From Nocardia sp. (GTDB lineage: Bacteria > Actinomycetota > Actinomycetes > Mycobacteriales > Mycobacteriaceae): a stretch of 10,258 nt of DNA. The notes below the pieces were generated by a model. That model did not search any database, was not told the origin of the DNA, and saw nothing but the letters and a program-made list of their open reading frames with translations. Shown here in pieces: positions 1-6,579 of this stretch; the first letter of the stretch is position 1; the number at the start of each line of letters is the position of its first letter. The translations under genes were made by a program, and so were the position numbers. The stretch spans positions 1-10,258 of the forward strand of contig JAFMQT010000119.1 of assembly GCA_017354515.1 (NCBI GenBank), written 5' to 3'.

Positions 1-284
1 TGGTCGGGCGCGGGCCCGCCGGTGCCGGGCAGATGCGGCGCTGCCATCGGGTGCGAACCGTGGTTCTCGTGTTCACGCGGCCCGGTGGTGAACGCGGGTT
101 GCTGTGCGGGCTGGGTATCGGGCGGCAACTGCGGCATCGGTACGTCGCTGATCGGTCCCTGCTGCGCGGCCGGTGCCGACATCGCGGGAGCCGGGGCGGC
201 CGGTGCCGCGGGGGCCGAGGGCGTACCGGCGCTCGGCGGTGGGGCGATGACGCCGCTGTCGGGGCCGGAGCCGATGGTGTGCAC
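1..284 (-). CDS. Pro/Ala-rich protein of unknown function, partial (3' end beyond window)
   Basis: I do not recognise this gene. It opens with GTG at 284-282, two bases after the stop of the EspC-like gene. A perfect GGAGG (minus strand, 295-291) lies 6 nt before the start and overlaps the last codons of the upstream gene, so the two are probably translationally coupled. The 94 codons visible contain no stop. They encode a low-complexity chain rich in Pro, Ala, Gly and Gln, with no Cys, no hydrophobic segment and no signal peptide; it is probably disordered. A folded domain may follow past the window edge. By position it could be an ESX-secreted partner or a chaperone-type companion of the EspC-like protein; that is inference. 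An alternative start at an internal ATG is possible, but the SD placement favours the GTG. Confidence 0.6.
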   Translation of the reverse strand, partial: MHTIGSGPDSGVIAPPPSAGTPSAPAAPAAPAPAMSAPAAQQGPISDVPMPQLPPDTQPAQQPAFTTGPREHENHGSHPMAAPHLPGTGGPAPD

Positions 285-286
285 GT

Positions 287-613
287 TCAGCCTCCGATCG
301 AGTGGCCGACGGCGTTGATCGCGCCCGATGCCGCGTTGTCGGCATTGTCGACGAGTGCGGCGGTGCCGAACGCGGACTGGCCCAGATGGTTGCACTTGGC
401 GGACAGATCGTTGATATCGGTGCAGTGCAGAGCCTGCGCGGCGGCGAACATCGCGAGATAGTCGGCGCCGATGAGCCCGAAGACCGGCGTCATCGCCGCC
501 ACGTGACTGGCGGTATCCATATTGCCCGCGCCGGCGATCTGACCGGCGATCGCCTGGTGTGTCGCACCGAACCCGCGAACCGCGGTGGTGTCTGCGGTGA
601 GATTCTCGGCCAT
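287..613 (-). CDS. EspC-like type VII secretion target (T7SS_ESX_EspC / DUF2580 family)
   Basis: A 108-residue protein beginning MAENLTADTTAV, which resembles the opening of M. tuberculosis EspC (MTENLTV...), and of similar length (EspC about 103). Proteins of this family are small helical hairpins exported or used by ESX (type VII) systems. The centre is helical and Ala-rich, with Cys64 and Cys74. The C-terminal region around residues 86-95 aligns with the EspC secretion-signal region, but where EspC has Tyr in the YxxxD/E motif this protein has Val88, with Asp92 retained. There is no signal peptide, as expected for the family. ATG at 613-611 is preceded by a G-run (GGGGGG) with an 8-nt spacing. 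It is the first gene of an apparent two-gene unit with the Pro/Ala-rich gene downstream. The family call is from sequence resemblance; which ESX system it serves cannot be told from this window. Confidence 0.72.
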   Translation of the reverse strand: MAENLTADTTAVRGFGATHQAIAGQIAGAGNMDTASHVAAMTPVFGLIGADYLAMFAAAQALHCTDINDLSAKCNHLGQSAFGTAALVDNADNAASGAINAVGHSIGG

Positions 614-699
614 CGAATGAGCCCCCCAATCGTTGTGGTCACGTACTCGTCACCCTCGCATCCCTCGATAGCGAAAGACTCGAGGCAGAACTGGGATCG

Positions 700-705
700 A
701 ATATA
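700..705 (-). promoter_or_regulatory. Candidate -10 hexamer (TATATT) for the EspC-like gene
   Basis: On the minus strand TATATT stands out as an AT-rich hexamer in GC-rich DNA, about 87 nt upstream of the ATG at 613. It would give a 5' UTR of about 80 nt. No good -35 is visible at 16-18 nt spacing, so the call rests on the -10 alone. Confidence 0.3.
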
Positions 706-745
706 GCCGACTGTGGCCGCCGGATTCGACTCCTATCAGGAGAAC

Positions 746-774
746 TTGTTGCAAATTAGAACAGGTTCTATATT
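746..774 (+). promoter_or_regulatory. Candidate sigma-70-type promoter of the SDR gene, near-leaderless
   Basis: TTGTTG at 746-751 and TATATT at 769-774 are separated by 17 nt. A start point 7-9 nt after the -10 falls at about 781-783, on or next to the ATG at 783. No Shine-Dalgarno sequence precedes that ATG. Both observations fit a leaderless mRNA, which is common in actinobacteria. A short CTCCT-ATC-AGGAG inverted repeat (730-742) sits just upstream of the -35. Confidence 0.55.
757..770. promoter_or_regulatory. KstR-type operator, perfect 14-bp palindrome TAGAACAGGTTCTA
   Basis: The arms TAGAAC and GTTCTA are exact reverse complements around a 2-bp centre. The site fits every fixed position of the published KstR consensus TnnAACnnGTTnnA. 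KstR is the TetR-family repressor of cholesterol-catabolism genes in mycobacteria and rhodococci. The site lies between the candidate -35 and -10 and overlaps the first two bases of the -10, which is where a repressor would act. Another TetR-family regulator with a similar site cannot be excluded. It could also influence the divergent EspC-like promoter about 50 bp away. Confidence 0.6.
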
Positions 775-782
775 CTCGACGC

Positions 783-1775
783 ATGAAGGTCGCAGTCACC
801 GGCGCAGCCGGCTTCCTCGGTACCAATCTGCTCCGGCAGTTGGTCGAGCTCGGGCACGAGGTCACCGCCATCGATCGGCTCGAGCCCGCGGGCGCCGCGG
901 ATCCGGCGGTGACCTGGGTGCGCGGTGATGTGCTCGATCCGGAGTCGATGCGTTCGGCCCTGGCCGGGGCCGAAGTGGTGTATCACCTGGTCGCGGTGAT
1001 CACCCTCGCCCAGCGCAACGACCTGGCCTGGCGGGTCAACACCGAGGGGGTGCGGATCGTCGCCGAGGCGGCCTTGGCCGTCGGGGCGCGGCGGATGGTG
1101 CACGCGAGTTCGATCCACGCGTTCGATCAGTACAACTGCGGCGGTCGCATCGACGAGAACACCGCGCGTTCGGTGGCCGAGGAGCTGCCGGTCTACGACC
1201 GCTCCAAGAATCAGGGCGAGCTGGAACTGCGCACGGTCATCGCGCAGGGCCTGGACGCGGTGATCTGCAACCCCTCCGGCGTGTACGGGCCGGTCGACCA
1301 CGGCGATTCGCGGATCAACACCTCGCTGCGGGATGCGGCACGCGGGCGCCTGCCGGTCATGGTCGGCGGCGGATTCGACCTGGTCGACGTGCGCGATGTG
1401 GCGACCGGGCTGATCCTGGCGGCCGAATTCGGCCGCACGGGTGAGAACTACCTCCTGGCGGGGGAGATGCTGACGATGACCGAGGTGACCCGGCTGGCCG
1501 CGGCGGCCGGCGGCAAACGCGGTCCGCTGTTCACGATTCCGGCGAAGGTGATCTCGGGGGCGATGCCGGTACTGGAGCCGATCGCGAAACTTCTCGGCAG
1601 TGACCGGGTTTCGCGGGCCGCGATGGGTGCGCTGCTGTCGGCACCCGAAGTGGACGCGGGCAAGGCGCGTGCCGAACTCGGCTACCGGCCGCGTCCGGCC
1701 GCGGAGACGGTACGGGACCTGATCGCCTTCTACAACGGCGAAACCGTCCCCACTGGCGCGATCATCCCGGCCTGA
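783..1775 (+). CDS. NAD(P)-dependent epimerase/dehydratase, extended SDR (3-beta-HSD-like)
   Basis: A 330-residue Rossmann-fold oxidoreductase of the extended short-chain dehydrogenase/reductase family. The N-terminus carries the dinucleotide-binding motif G7-A-A-G10-F-L-G13. The catalytic Tyr138-xxx-Lys142 lies in YDRSK, with Ser109/Ser110 (HASS) supplying the usual Ser. NPSGVYGP (163-170) and VDVRDVA (201-207) are typical extended-SDR segments. The C-terminal third (about 225-320) is the variable substrate domain. Members include nucleotide-sugar epimerases, dihydroflavonol reductases and 3-beta-hydroxysteroid dehydrogenases, and substrate cannot be read from these motifs. The KstR-type operator at its promoter makes a sterol or lipid substrate attractive, but that is inference. 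The ATG at 783 is chosen because it begins directly at the beta-strand leading into the glycine motif and sits at the predicted transcription start. It is followed by its own 219-bp gap, so it is probably monocistronic. Confidence 0.88.
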   Translation: MKVAVTGAAGFLGTNLLRQLVELGHEVTAIDRLEPAGAADPAVTWVRGDVLDPESMRSALAGAEVVYHLVAVITLAQRNDLAWRVNTEGVRIVAEAALAVGARRMVHASSIHAFDQYNCGGRIDENTARSVAEELPVYDRSKNQGELELRTVIAQGLDAVICNPSGVYGPVDHGDSRINTSLRDAARGRLPVMVGGGFDLVDVRDVATGLILAAEFGRTGENYLLAGEMLTMTEVTRLAAAAGGKRGPLFTIPAKVISGAMPVLEPIAKLLGSDRVSRAAMGALLSAPEVDAGKARAELGYRPRPAAETVRDLIAFYNGETVPTGAIIPA

Positions 1776-1917
1776 TCCGCGCGGCCGGCGGCGGCGGTTG
1801 TACCGTCGTGGGGCGTACGTCACACCGGAGATCATTTTCGGCGCCGTTCGGTTGATCGCTCCACCGGGCGTTCGCGGCCGAATATCGTTGCACCGCACGA
1901 AGGCCGGAGTCGGTCTG

Positions 1918-1947
1918 TTCGAAAGTGGGGCGGGCCGGGAGTAATTT
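1918..1947 (+). promoter_or_regulatory. Candidate promoter for korAB
   Basis: TTCGAA (1918-1923) and TAATTT (1942-1947) are spaced 18 nt apart, giving a predicted 5' UTR of about 40 nt before the korA start. The -10 is good for a GC-rich genome; the -35 is weak. The rest of the 1776-1994 gap holds only an imperfect hairpin (GGAGATCA at 1827-1834 against TGATCGCTCC at 1853-1862), which could be a weak terminator for the SDR gene. Confidence 0.35.
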
Positions 1948-1994
1948 GGCGTGGTGTGGGGTTGTTCCTACCGACGAGGAAGTGATGCAGGCGC

Positions 1995-3941
1995 ATGGTG
2001 TCGAATCAGGGTGTCGAACGCCCGACCGGCGTGGAGAAATTGGAGCAGGTCGTCATCCGGTTCGCCGGCGACTCCGGCGACGGTATGCAGCTGACCGGTG
2101 ACCGGTTCACCCACGAGGCCGCCGCCTTCGGGAACGACCTGGCCACCCAGCCGAACTTCCCGGCCGAGATCCGCGCACCTCAGGGCACGCTGCCCGGGGT
2201 GTCCTCGTTCCAGATCCAGATCGCCGACTACGACATCCTCACCGCGGGTGATCAGCCCGATGTGCTGGTGGCGATGAATCCGGCGGCGCTCAAGGCCAAT
2301 ATCGACGAGATGCCGCGCGGGGCCACGATCATCGTGAACACCGACGAGTTCACCAAGCGCACGCTGACCAAGGTCGGCTACTCCGGCGATCCGCTCGCCG
2401 ACGACAGCCTCGGCGATTTCGTGGTGCACCGGGTGCCGATGACCTCGCTGACACTGGGCGCCACCGAACCGGCCGGGGTCGGCAAGAAGGACGGTCAGCG
2501 CGCGAAGAACATGTTCGCCCTGGGCCTGCTGTCCTGGATGTACGGGCGCCCGCTCGGCGGCACCGAGACCTTCATGCGCGAGAAGTTCGCCGCCAAACCC
2601 GAGATCGGCGAGGCCAATGTGCTGGCCTTCCGGGCCGGTTGGAACTACGGCGAGACCACCGAGGCCTTCGCCACCACCTACGAGGTGGCGCCCGCGGCCC
2701 TGGCGCCGGGCACCTACCGGCAGATCACCGGCAATACCGCCCTGGCTTATGGGGTGGTCGCGGCCGGGCAGCTGTCCGGTCTGGAAGTGTTCCTGGGGAC
2801 CTATCCGATCACCCCGGCCTCGGACATCCTGCACGAGTTGAGCAAGCACAAGAACTTCGGTGTCACCACCTTCCAGGCCGAGGACGAGATCGCGGGAATC
2901 GGTGCGGCACTGGGCGCTTCGCTCGGCGGTGCACTGGGCGTGACCAGCACCTCGGGGCCCGGTCTGGCACTCAAGAGCGAGACCATCGGGCTGGCCGTGA
3001 TGACCGAACTGCCGCTGGTGATCATCGATGTGCAGCGCGGCGGGCCCTCGACCGGCCTGCCCACCAAGACCGAGCAGGCCGATCTGCTGCAGGCCCTCTA
3101 CGGCCGCAACGGCGAATCACCCGTCGCGGTGGTGGCCCCGCGTTCGCCTGCGGACTGTTTCGCCGCCGCCCTGGACGCCGCGCGCATCGCGCTGACCTAC
3201 CGCACTCCGGTGCTGCTGCTGTCGGACGGCTCGATCGCCAACGGTTCGGAGCCGTGGTCGATTCCGTCGGTGTCCGACCTCGAGCCGATCGATCCCGCGT
3301 TCGAGCCCGCGCCCGGCGAGGACGAGGCCGGCGAATTCCGGCCTTACGCACGCGATCCCGAGACGCTGGCCCGTCCGATGGCGCTGCCCGGCACCGCGGG
3401 CCTGGCTCACCGCATCGGCGGCCTGGAGAAGAGCGACGGCAGCGGCAACATCTCCTACGATCCGGCCAACCACGAACTGATGGTGCGGCTGCGTCAGGCC
3501 AAGATCGACGGCATCACCGTCCCCGATCTCGAGGTCGACGACCCCACCGGTGACGCCGAACTGCTGATGATCGGCTGGGGCAGCTCCTTCGGCCCGATCG
3601 GCGAGGCCTGCCGGCGCGCGCGCCGCCGCGGTGTGGCGGTCGCCCAGGCGCATCTGCGTCATCTGAATCCGTTGCCCGCCAACACCGGGGCGGTGCTCGG
3701 CCGCTACCGCGTGGTGGTGGCCCCGGAGATGAACGGCGGCCAGCTGGCCACGCTGCTACGCGCGAAATATCTAGTGGACGTGCGGCCGTGGACCAAGGTC
3801 GCCGGCACCGCCTTCTCCGCCCAGGAACTGGTCGGGGTGATCGACGCGGCGCTGGACGGCTCGATCGCCGAACTCGAACAGGACAAGGCCTTCCTAGCCC
3901 GCTCCCGGGCGACCTATCGCACGACAGGGGGAACCCGATGA
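1995..3941 (+). CDS. korA: 2-oxoglutarate (2-oxoacid):ferredoxin oxidoreductase, alpha (fused gamma-alpha) subunit
   Basis: A 648-residue subunit of the CoA-dependent enzyme that oxidatively decarboxylates 2-oxoglutarate to succinyl-CoA and passes electrons to ferredoxin. In M. tuberculosis the KorAB pair serves as an NAD-independent alternative to the 2-oxoglutarate dehydrogenase complex. The chain is the fused type: a gamma domain (about 18-210; VIRFAGDSGDGMQLTGDRF at 20-38) followed by the alpha pyrimidine-binding domain from about 245. The latter shows YPITPASD (270-277), QAEDEIAGIGAALGA (294-308), TSTSGPG (317-323) and QRGGPSTGLPTKTEQ (347-361). The C-terminal part (about 540-640) is the transketolase C-like domain. 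Length is close to Rv2455c (about 650). ATG 1995 is preceded by GAGGAAG ending 12 nt upstream, a long spacing; GTG 1998 or GTG at codon 13 could be the real start, with little effect on the protein. Its stop overlaps the korB start. Confidence 0.95.
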   Translation: MVSNQGVERPTGVEKLEQVVIRFAGDSGDGMQLTGDRFTHEAAAFGNDLATQPNFPAEIRAPQGTLPGVSSFQIQIADYDILTAGDQPDVLVAMNPAALKANIDEMPRGATIIVNTDEFTKRTLTKVGYSGDPLADDSLGDFVVHRVPMTSLTLGATEPAGVGKKDGQRAKNMFALGLLSWMYGRPLGGTETFMREKFAAKPEIGEANVLAFRAGWNYGETTEAFATTYEVAPAALAPGTYRQITGNTALAYGVVAAGQLSGLEVFLGTYPITPASDILHELSKHKNFGVTTFQAEDEIAGIGAALGASLGGALGVTSTSGPGLALKSETIGLAVMTELPLVIIDVQRGGPSTGLPTKTEQADLLQALYGRNGESPVAVVAPRSPADCFAAALDAARIALTYRTPVLLLSDGSIANGSEPWSIPSVSDLEPIDPAFEPAPGEDEAGEFRPYARDPETLARPMALPGTAGLAHRIGGLEKSDGSGNISYDPANHELMVRLRQAKIDGITVPDLEVDDPTGDAELLMIGWGSSFGPIGEACRRARRRGVAVAQAHLRHLNPLPANTGAVLGRYRVVVAPEMNGGQLATLLRAKYLVDVRPWTKVAGTAFSAQELVGVIDAALDGSIAELEQDKAFLARSRATYRTTGGTR

Positions 3942-5017
3942 CCATCGTCGAGAACTCGCTCATCGGAACCGATCTGGGTCTCAGCGGCCTCACCGGTGTG
4001 CCGCCGGCGCCGGGGCCGCAGAAGGCCAAGGACTTCACCTCCGATCAGGAGGTGCGCTGGTGCCCCGGATGTGGTGACTACGTCATTCTGGCCACCGTGC
4101 GTGGCTTCCTCGCCGATCTGGGGCTGCGCCGCGAGAATCTGATGTTCGTCTCGGGTATCGGATGTTCGAGCCGGTTCCCGTACTACCTGGACGCGTACGG
4201 CATCCACTCGATTCACGGGCGTGCCCCGGCGATCGCGACCGGTCTGGCGGTGACGCGCCCGGATCTGTCGGTGTGGGTGGTCACCGGCGACGGCGACGCC
4301 CTGTCGATCGGCGGCAATCACCTGATCCACGCGCTGCGCCGCAATGTGAACATGACGATCCTGTTGTTCAACAATCGGATCTACGGCCTGACCAAGGGCC
4401 AGTACTCGCCGACCTCCGAGCCCGGCAAGGTCACCAAGTCCACGCCGCTGGGCTCGATCGATCATCCCTTCAACACTCTGTCGGTGGCGTTGGGCGCCGA
4501 GGCGAGTTTCGCCGCGCGCGCCCTCGATTCCGACCGCGCCGGACTGACCGAGGTGCTGCGGGCCGCGGCCGAACATCGCGGCACCTCGTTCGTGGAGATC
4601 CTGCAGGACTGCCCGATCTTCAACGACGGCTCCTTCGACGTGCTGCGCCGCGACAACGCCGAATCGCATCTGATCCGGCTGCGCCACGGCGAGCCGGTCG
4701 TTTTCGGTGCCGAGGGGGAATTCGCGGTGGTGCGCAACGGTTTCGGCCTCGCGGTCGCGCCCACCGCCGAGGTCGAGCACGGCGATATCGTGGTCCACGA
4801 CGCGCACTGCGAACAGGCCGAATACGCGTACGCGCTGTCGCGATTGGGCTCGCAGGATCTGGCCCATGTGCCGATCGGCATCTTCCGCGATGTGCGGCGG
4901 CCCACCTACGACGATGGCGTGCGTGCGCAGAACGAGTCCGCACGCGAGCACAAGCCGGTCGAGGCGGGTTCACTGCAGCGGTTGCTGACCGGCAAGGAGA
5001 CCTGGACGGTCGGCTGA
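3938..5017 (+). CDS. korB: 2-oxoglutarate (2-oxoacid):ferredoxin oxidoreductase, beta subunit
   Basis: A 359-residue thiamine-diphosphate and iron-sulfur subunit, partner of KorA. The start ATG (3938) overlaps the korA stop in ATGA, and AGGGGGAA lies 5-6 nt upstream, so the two are translationally coupled; a longer open frame upstream lies inside korA and is not used. WCPGCGDY (41-48) contributes Cys42 and Cys45, GIGCS contributes Cys76 and LQDCPIFND contributes Cys225, the four Cys expected for the single [4Fe-4S] cluster of beta subunits. The ThDP/Mg motif begins at GDGDALS (117-123) and ends at NN (145-146). No extra ferredoxin (delta) domain is fused, so a separate ferredoxin must accept the electrons. 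None is encoded in the window. The catalytic set appears complete. Length matches Rv2454c-type KorB rather than the shorter (about 290) archaeal forms. Confidence 0.95.
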   Translation: MTIVENSLIGTDLGLSGLTGVPPAPGPQKAKDFTSDQEVRWCPGCGDYVILATVRGFLADLGLRRENLMFVSGIGCSSRFPYYLDAYGIHSIHGRAPAIATGLAVTRPDLSVWVVTGDGDALSIGGNHLIHALRRNVNMTILLFNNRIYGLTKGQYSPTSEPGKVTKSTPLGSIDHPFNTLSVALGAEASFAARALDSDRAGLTEVLRAAAEHRGTSFVEILQDCPIFNDGSFDVLRRDNAESHLIRLRHGEPVVFGAEGEFAVVRNGFGLAVAPTAEVEHGDIVVHDAHCEQAEYAYALSRLGSQDLAHVPIGIFRDVRRPTYDDGVRAQNESAREHKPVEAGSLQRLLTGKETWTVG

Positions 5018-5035
5018 ACCTCCACCGCTGACGAG

Positions 5036-5072
5036 ATCACCCCCGGTCCGCACCGCGCGGGCCGGGGGTGAT
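5036..5072. terminator. Strong bidirectional hairpin terminator between korB and the secreted-protein gene
   Basis: ATCACCCCCGG (5036-5046) pairs perfectly with CCGGGGGTGAT (5062-5072). Inside, T5047 and G5061 can wobble-pair and CCGC/GCGG add four more pairs around a 5-nt loop, giving about 16 stacked pairs. There is no T-run on either side, as is common for actinobacterial terminators. It starts 19 nt after the korB stop and ends 17 nt from the stop of the converging minus-strand gene, so it can serve both. Confidence 0.8.
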
Positions 5073-5088
5073 TCGGATTGCCGGCCGG

Positions 5089-5592
5089 TCACCGATCGGC
5101 GACGAAGGCGTCGGTCAGCTTCTTCGACAGGGCGTTGACCTTCTCGCGGGCGGCCTTCTGAGCGTCGTTGATGCCGTCGGCGCCACCCGGGGAGTACACC
5201 ACCAGGTGCACATCCTGGTCCGGACTCGAGCCGAGGAAGTCCATCAGCGTCTCGCCGCCCTTACCGTCCTTGGGCATTCCCAGATCCTTGGCGGCCAGGG
5301 CCTTGCCATCGGCGGCGGCCGAATGCACCACATCCAGGGGGATGTGCCCGTTGTGGTTGTCGTGGACCGCCTTGCCGTCCGAGTAGACCATCAGCGTCGG
5401 CGTAGCGGCGATACCGGCCTGCTGATTTCCGGGAATCGTGGAGATCGCGGCGATCAGTGTGGACGACGCCGGAGCCGGAGCGGCCGACGCGGGCATGGTC
5501 ACGCCGCCCAGCAGGGCTGTCGCACCGGCGCAGACCACAGCGAAACCGCCGATCCGCCGCAGACCTCGTGTCGCGGTGTCACTACCTCGCAT
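5089..5592 (-). CDS. Small secreted protein of unknown function
   Basis: I do not recognise the family. From ATG 5592 the product is 167 residues: a basic start with RR at 12-13, a hydrophobic stretch (about 15-32) and a signal-peptidase-like site after ASA (35-37), leaving a mature chain of about 130 residues without Cys. The mature part has a helix-like beginning, then ATPTLMVYSDGKAV (63-76), another strand-like segment VHLVVYSP (128-135) and a Lys/Ala-rich C-terminal helix (143-165). The segment at 63-76 resembles the strand after the cis-Pro of thioredoxin folds, but there is no CxxC, so this is only a hint. An upstream in-frame ATG at 5631 would give 180 residues, but it lacks a Shine-Dalgarno, lies within a hairpin and buries the signal peptide; ATG 5592 has AGAAAGAG upstream. 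It follows the zinc metallopeptidase gene by 63 nt on the same strand. Confidence 0.75.
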   Translation of the reverse strand: MRGSDTATRGLRRIGGFAVVCAGATALLGGVTMPASAAPAPASSTLIAAISTIPGNQQAGIAATPTLMVYSDGKAVHDNHNGHIPLDVVHSAAADGKALAAKDLGMPKDGKGGETLMDFLGSSPDQDVHLVVYSPGGADGINDAQKAAREKVNALSKKLTDAFVADR

Positions 5593-5616
5593 TTTTCTCT
5601 TTCTGCTCGGGCCGGT

Positions 5617-5635
5617 CCCGATGACCGCCATCGGG
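5617..5635. repeat. Perfect 7-bp inverted repeat between two minus-strand genes
   Basis: CCCGATG (5617-5623) and CATCGGG (5629-5635) are exact reverse complements around a 5-nt loop. The hairpin lies in the 63-nt gap between the metallopeptidase stop (5656) and the secreted-protein start (5592), ending about 24 nt upstream of that ATG. It could be a weak terminator or attenuator, an mRNA processing or stability element, or an operator. No T-run follows. Confidence 0.5.
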
Positions 5636-5655
5636 CCATTGTGAACCGGCGCTGG

Positions 5656-6579
5656 TCATTTCAGTGCGGCCGGGGCGTCCAGATTGGTAGCCGAGAAGGT
5701 GTCACACGCCTTGACCTGCCCGGTCTTATAACCGGTCAGGAACCACTTCTGCCGTTCGTCGGACGAACCGTGGGTCCAGCCCTCCGGACTGACCCGGCCG
5801 GTCGCGGCCTTCTGGATCCGATCGTCGCCGACCGAGGACGCGGCCGAGAGCGCGTCCTTGATGTCGTTGTCGGTCAAGGGTTTCAGATACGGCTGGCCGC
5901 CGCCGGGCGCGGGCAGTTTATCGGCGTTGTAGGCCCAGATGCCGGCGTAGCAGTCGGCCTGCAGTTCCAGGCGTACCGAACCCGATGTCGGGCCCTTCGC
6001 GCTCTGCTGCGCACGACCGGAATCGCCGAGCAGATTCTGGATGTGGTGACCGAACTCGTGCGCGACGACATATTCCTGCGCGAGCGGACCACCGCTGGAA
6101 CCGAACTTGTCGACCAGTTCCTGGAAGAATCCGGTGTCGAAGTAGGCCTTGCGGTCGGCCGGGCAGTAGAACGGGCCGACCGCGCTGGTCGCGTTACCGC
6201 ATCCGGTGTTGACCGAACCGGTGAACAGCACCACTCCCGGCTTGGAGTACTGCCTGCGGGTCTGTTTGGGAAGTTGTGCTGCCCATACCGCGTCCAGACT
6301 CTGTTTGGTGGCGATCACCCGGCACTGCGGGAGTTTCGGATTGTTGGCGTCGGCTCCGGTCTTGCACATGGAGTAGTCCACATTGCCGCCTCCGGCGGCG
6401 TGTGAGGTGCCGCCGGTCAGATTGCCCATCACATTGCCCGGATTCACACCGAACAGCACGGCCAGGATCACCACGATCAATCCGCCCCCGCCACCCATCG
6501 CGAGTTTCGGACCCATCCCGCCGCCGCCACCGCTGGACACGCCTTCGGTGTCGAGTTGCATACCTTCGTTGAAGGTCAT
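5656..6579 (-). CDS. Membrane-anchored neutral zinc metallopeptidase (YpfJ/Rv2575 family, Zn_peptidase PF04228)
   Basis: A 307-residue protein, close in length to Rv2575 and E. coli YpfJ. The N-terminus is a short cytoplasmic stretch with Gly runs (17-33). One transmembrane helix follows (about 33-46), then a flexible Gly-rich linker and an extracytoplasmic catalytic domain. The zinc motif is HEFGH (His174, Glu175, His178), and ELQADC (205-210) downstream supplies the likely third ligand. Cys72/Cys86, Cys127/Cys139 and Cys210/Cys292 could form disulfides outside the membrane. The substrate of this family is not established. ATG 6579 is chosen because AAGGAG (minus strand, 6595-6590) lies 10 nt upstream; the open frame extends 31 codons further but that stretch is not family-like. 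It is divergent from aspS, an arrangement related to the Rv2575/Rv2572c neighbourhood of mycobacteria, and precedes the small secreted-protein gene. Confidence 0.92.
   Translation of the reverse strand: MTFNEGMQLDTEGVSSGGGGGMGPKLAMGGGGGLIVVILAVLFGVNPGNVMGNLTGGTSHAAGGGNVDYSMCKTGADANNPKLPQCRVIATKQSLDAVWAAQLPKQTRRQYSKPGVVLFTGSVNTGCGNATSAVGPFYCPADRKAYFDTGFFQELVDKFGSSGGPLAQEYVVAHEFGHHIQNLLGDSGRAQQSAKGPTSGSVRLELQADCYAGIWAYNADKLPAPGGGQPYLKPLTDNDIKDALSAASSVGDDRIQKAATGRVSPEGWTHGSSDERQKWFLTGYKTGQVKACDTFSATNLDAPAALK

Noticed and set aside
22..461. Plus-strand frames at the left edge (22-318, 33-461)
   Set aside because: They are antisense to the EspC-like and Pro/Ala-rich genes, which have strong SD sequences and family resemblance on the minus strand.
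768..1898. Long minus-strand open frame (376 codons) opposite the SDR gene
   Set aside because: It is Arg/Gly/Pro-rich with no family resemblance, a codon-bias shadow of the real gene on the other strand.
1968..4951. Minus-strand open frames (1968-2849, 3117-3662, 3914-4951) opposite korAB
   Set aside because: They are mirror frames of highly conserved enzyme genes and have no recognisable domain or start signal.
5068..6405. Plus-strand open frame of 445 codons opposite the secreted protein and the metallopeptidase
   Set aside because: The opposite strand encodes a signal peptide and an HEFGH metallopeptidase; this frame has low-complexity composition and crosses the terminator and intergenic gap.
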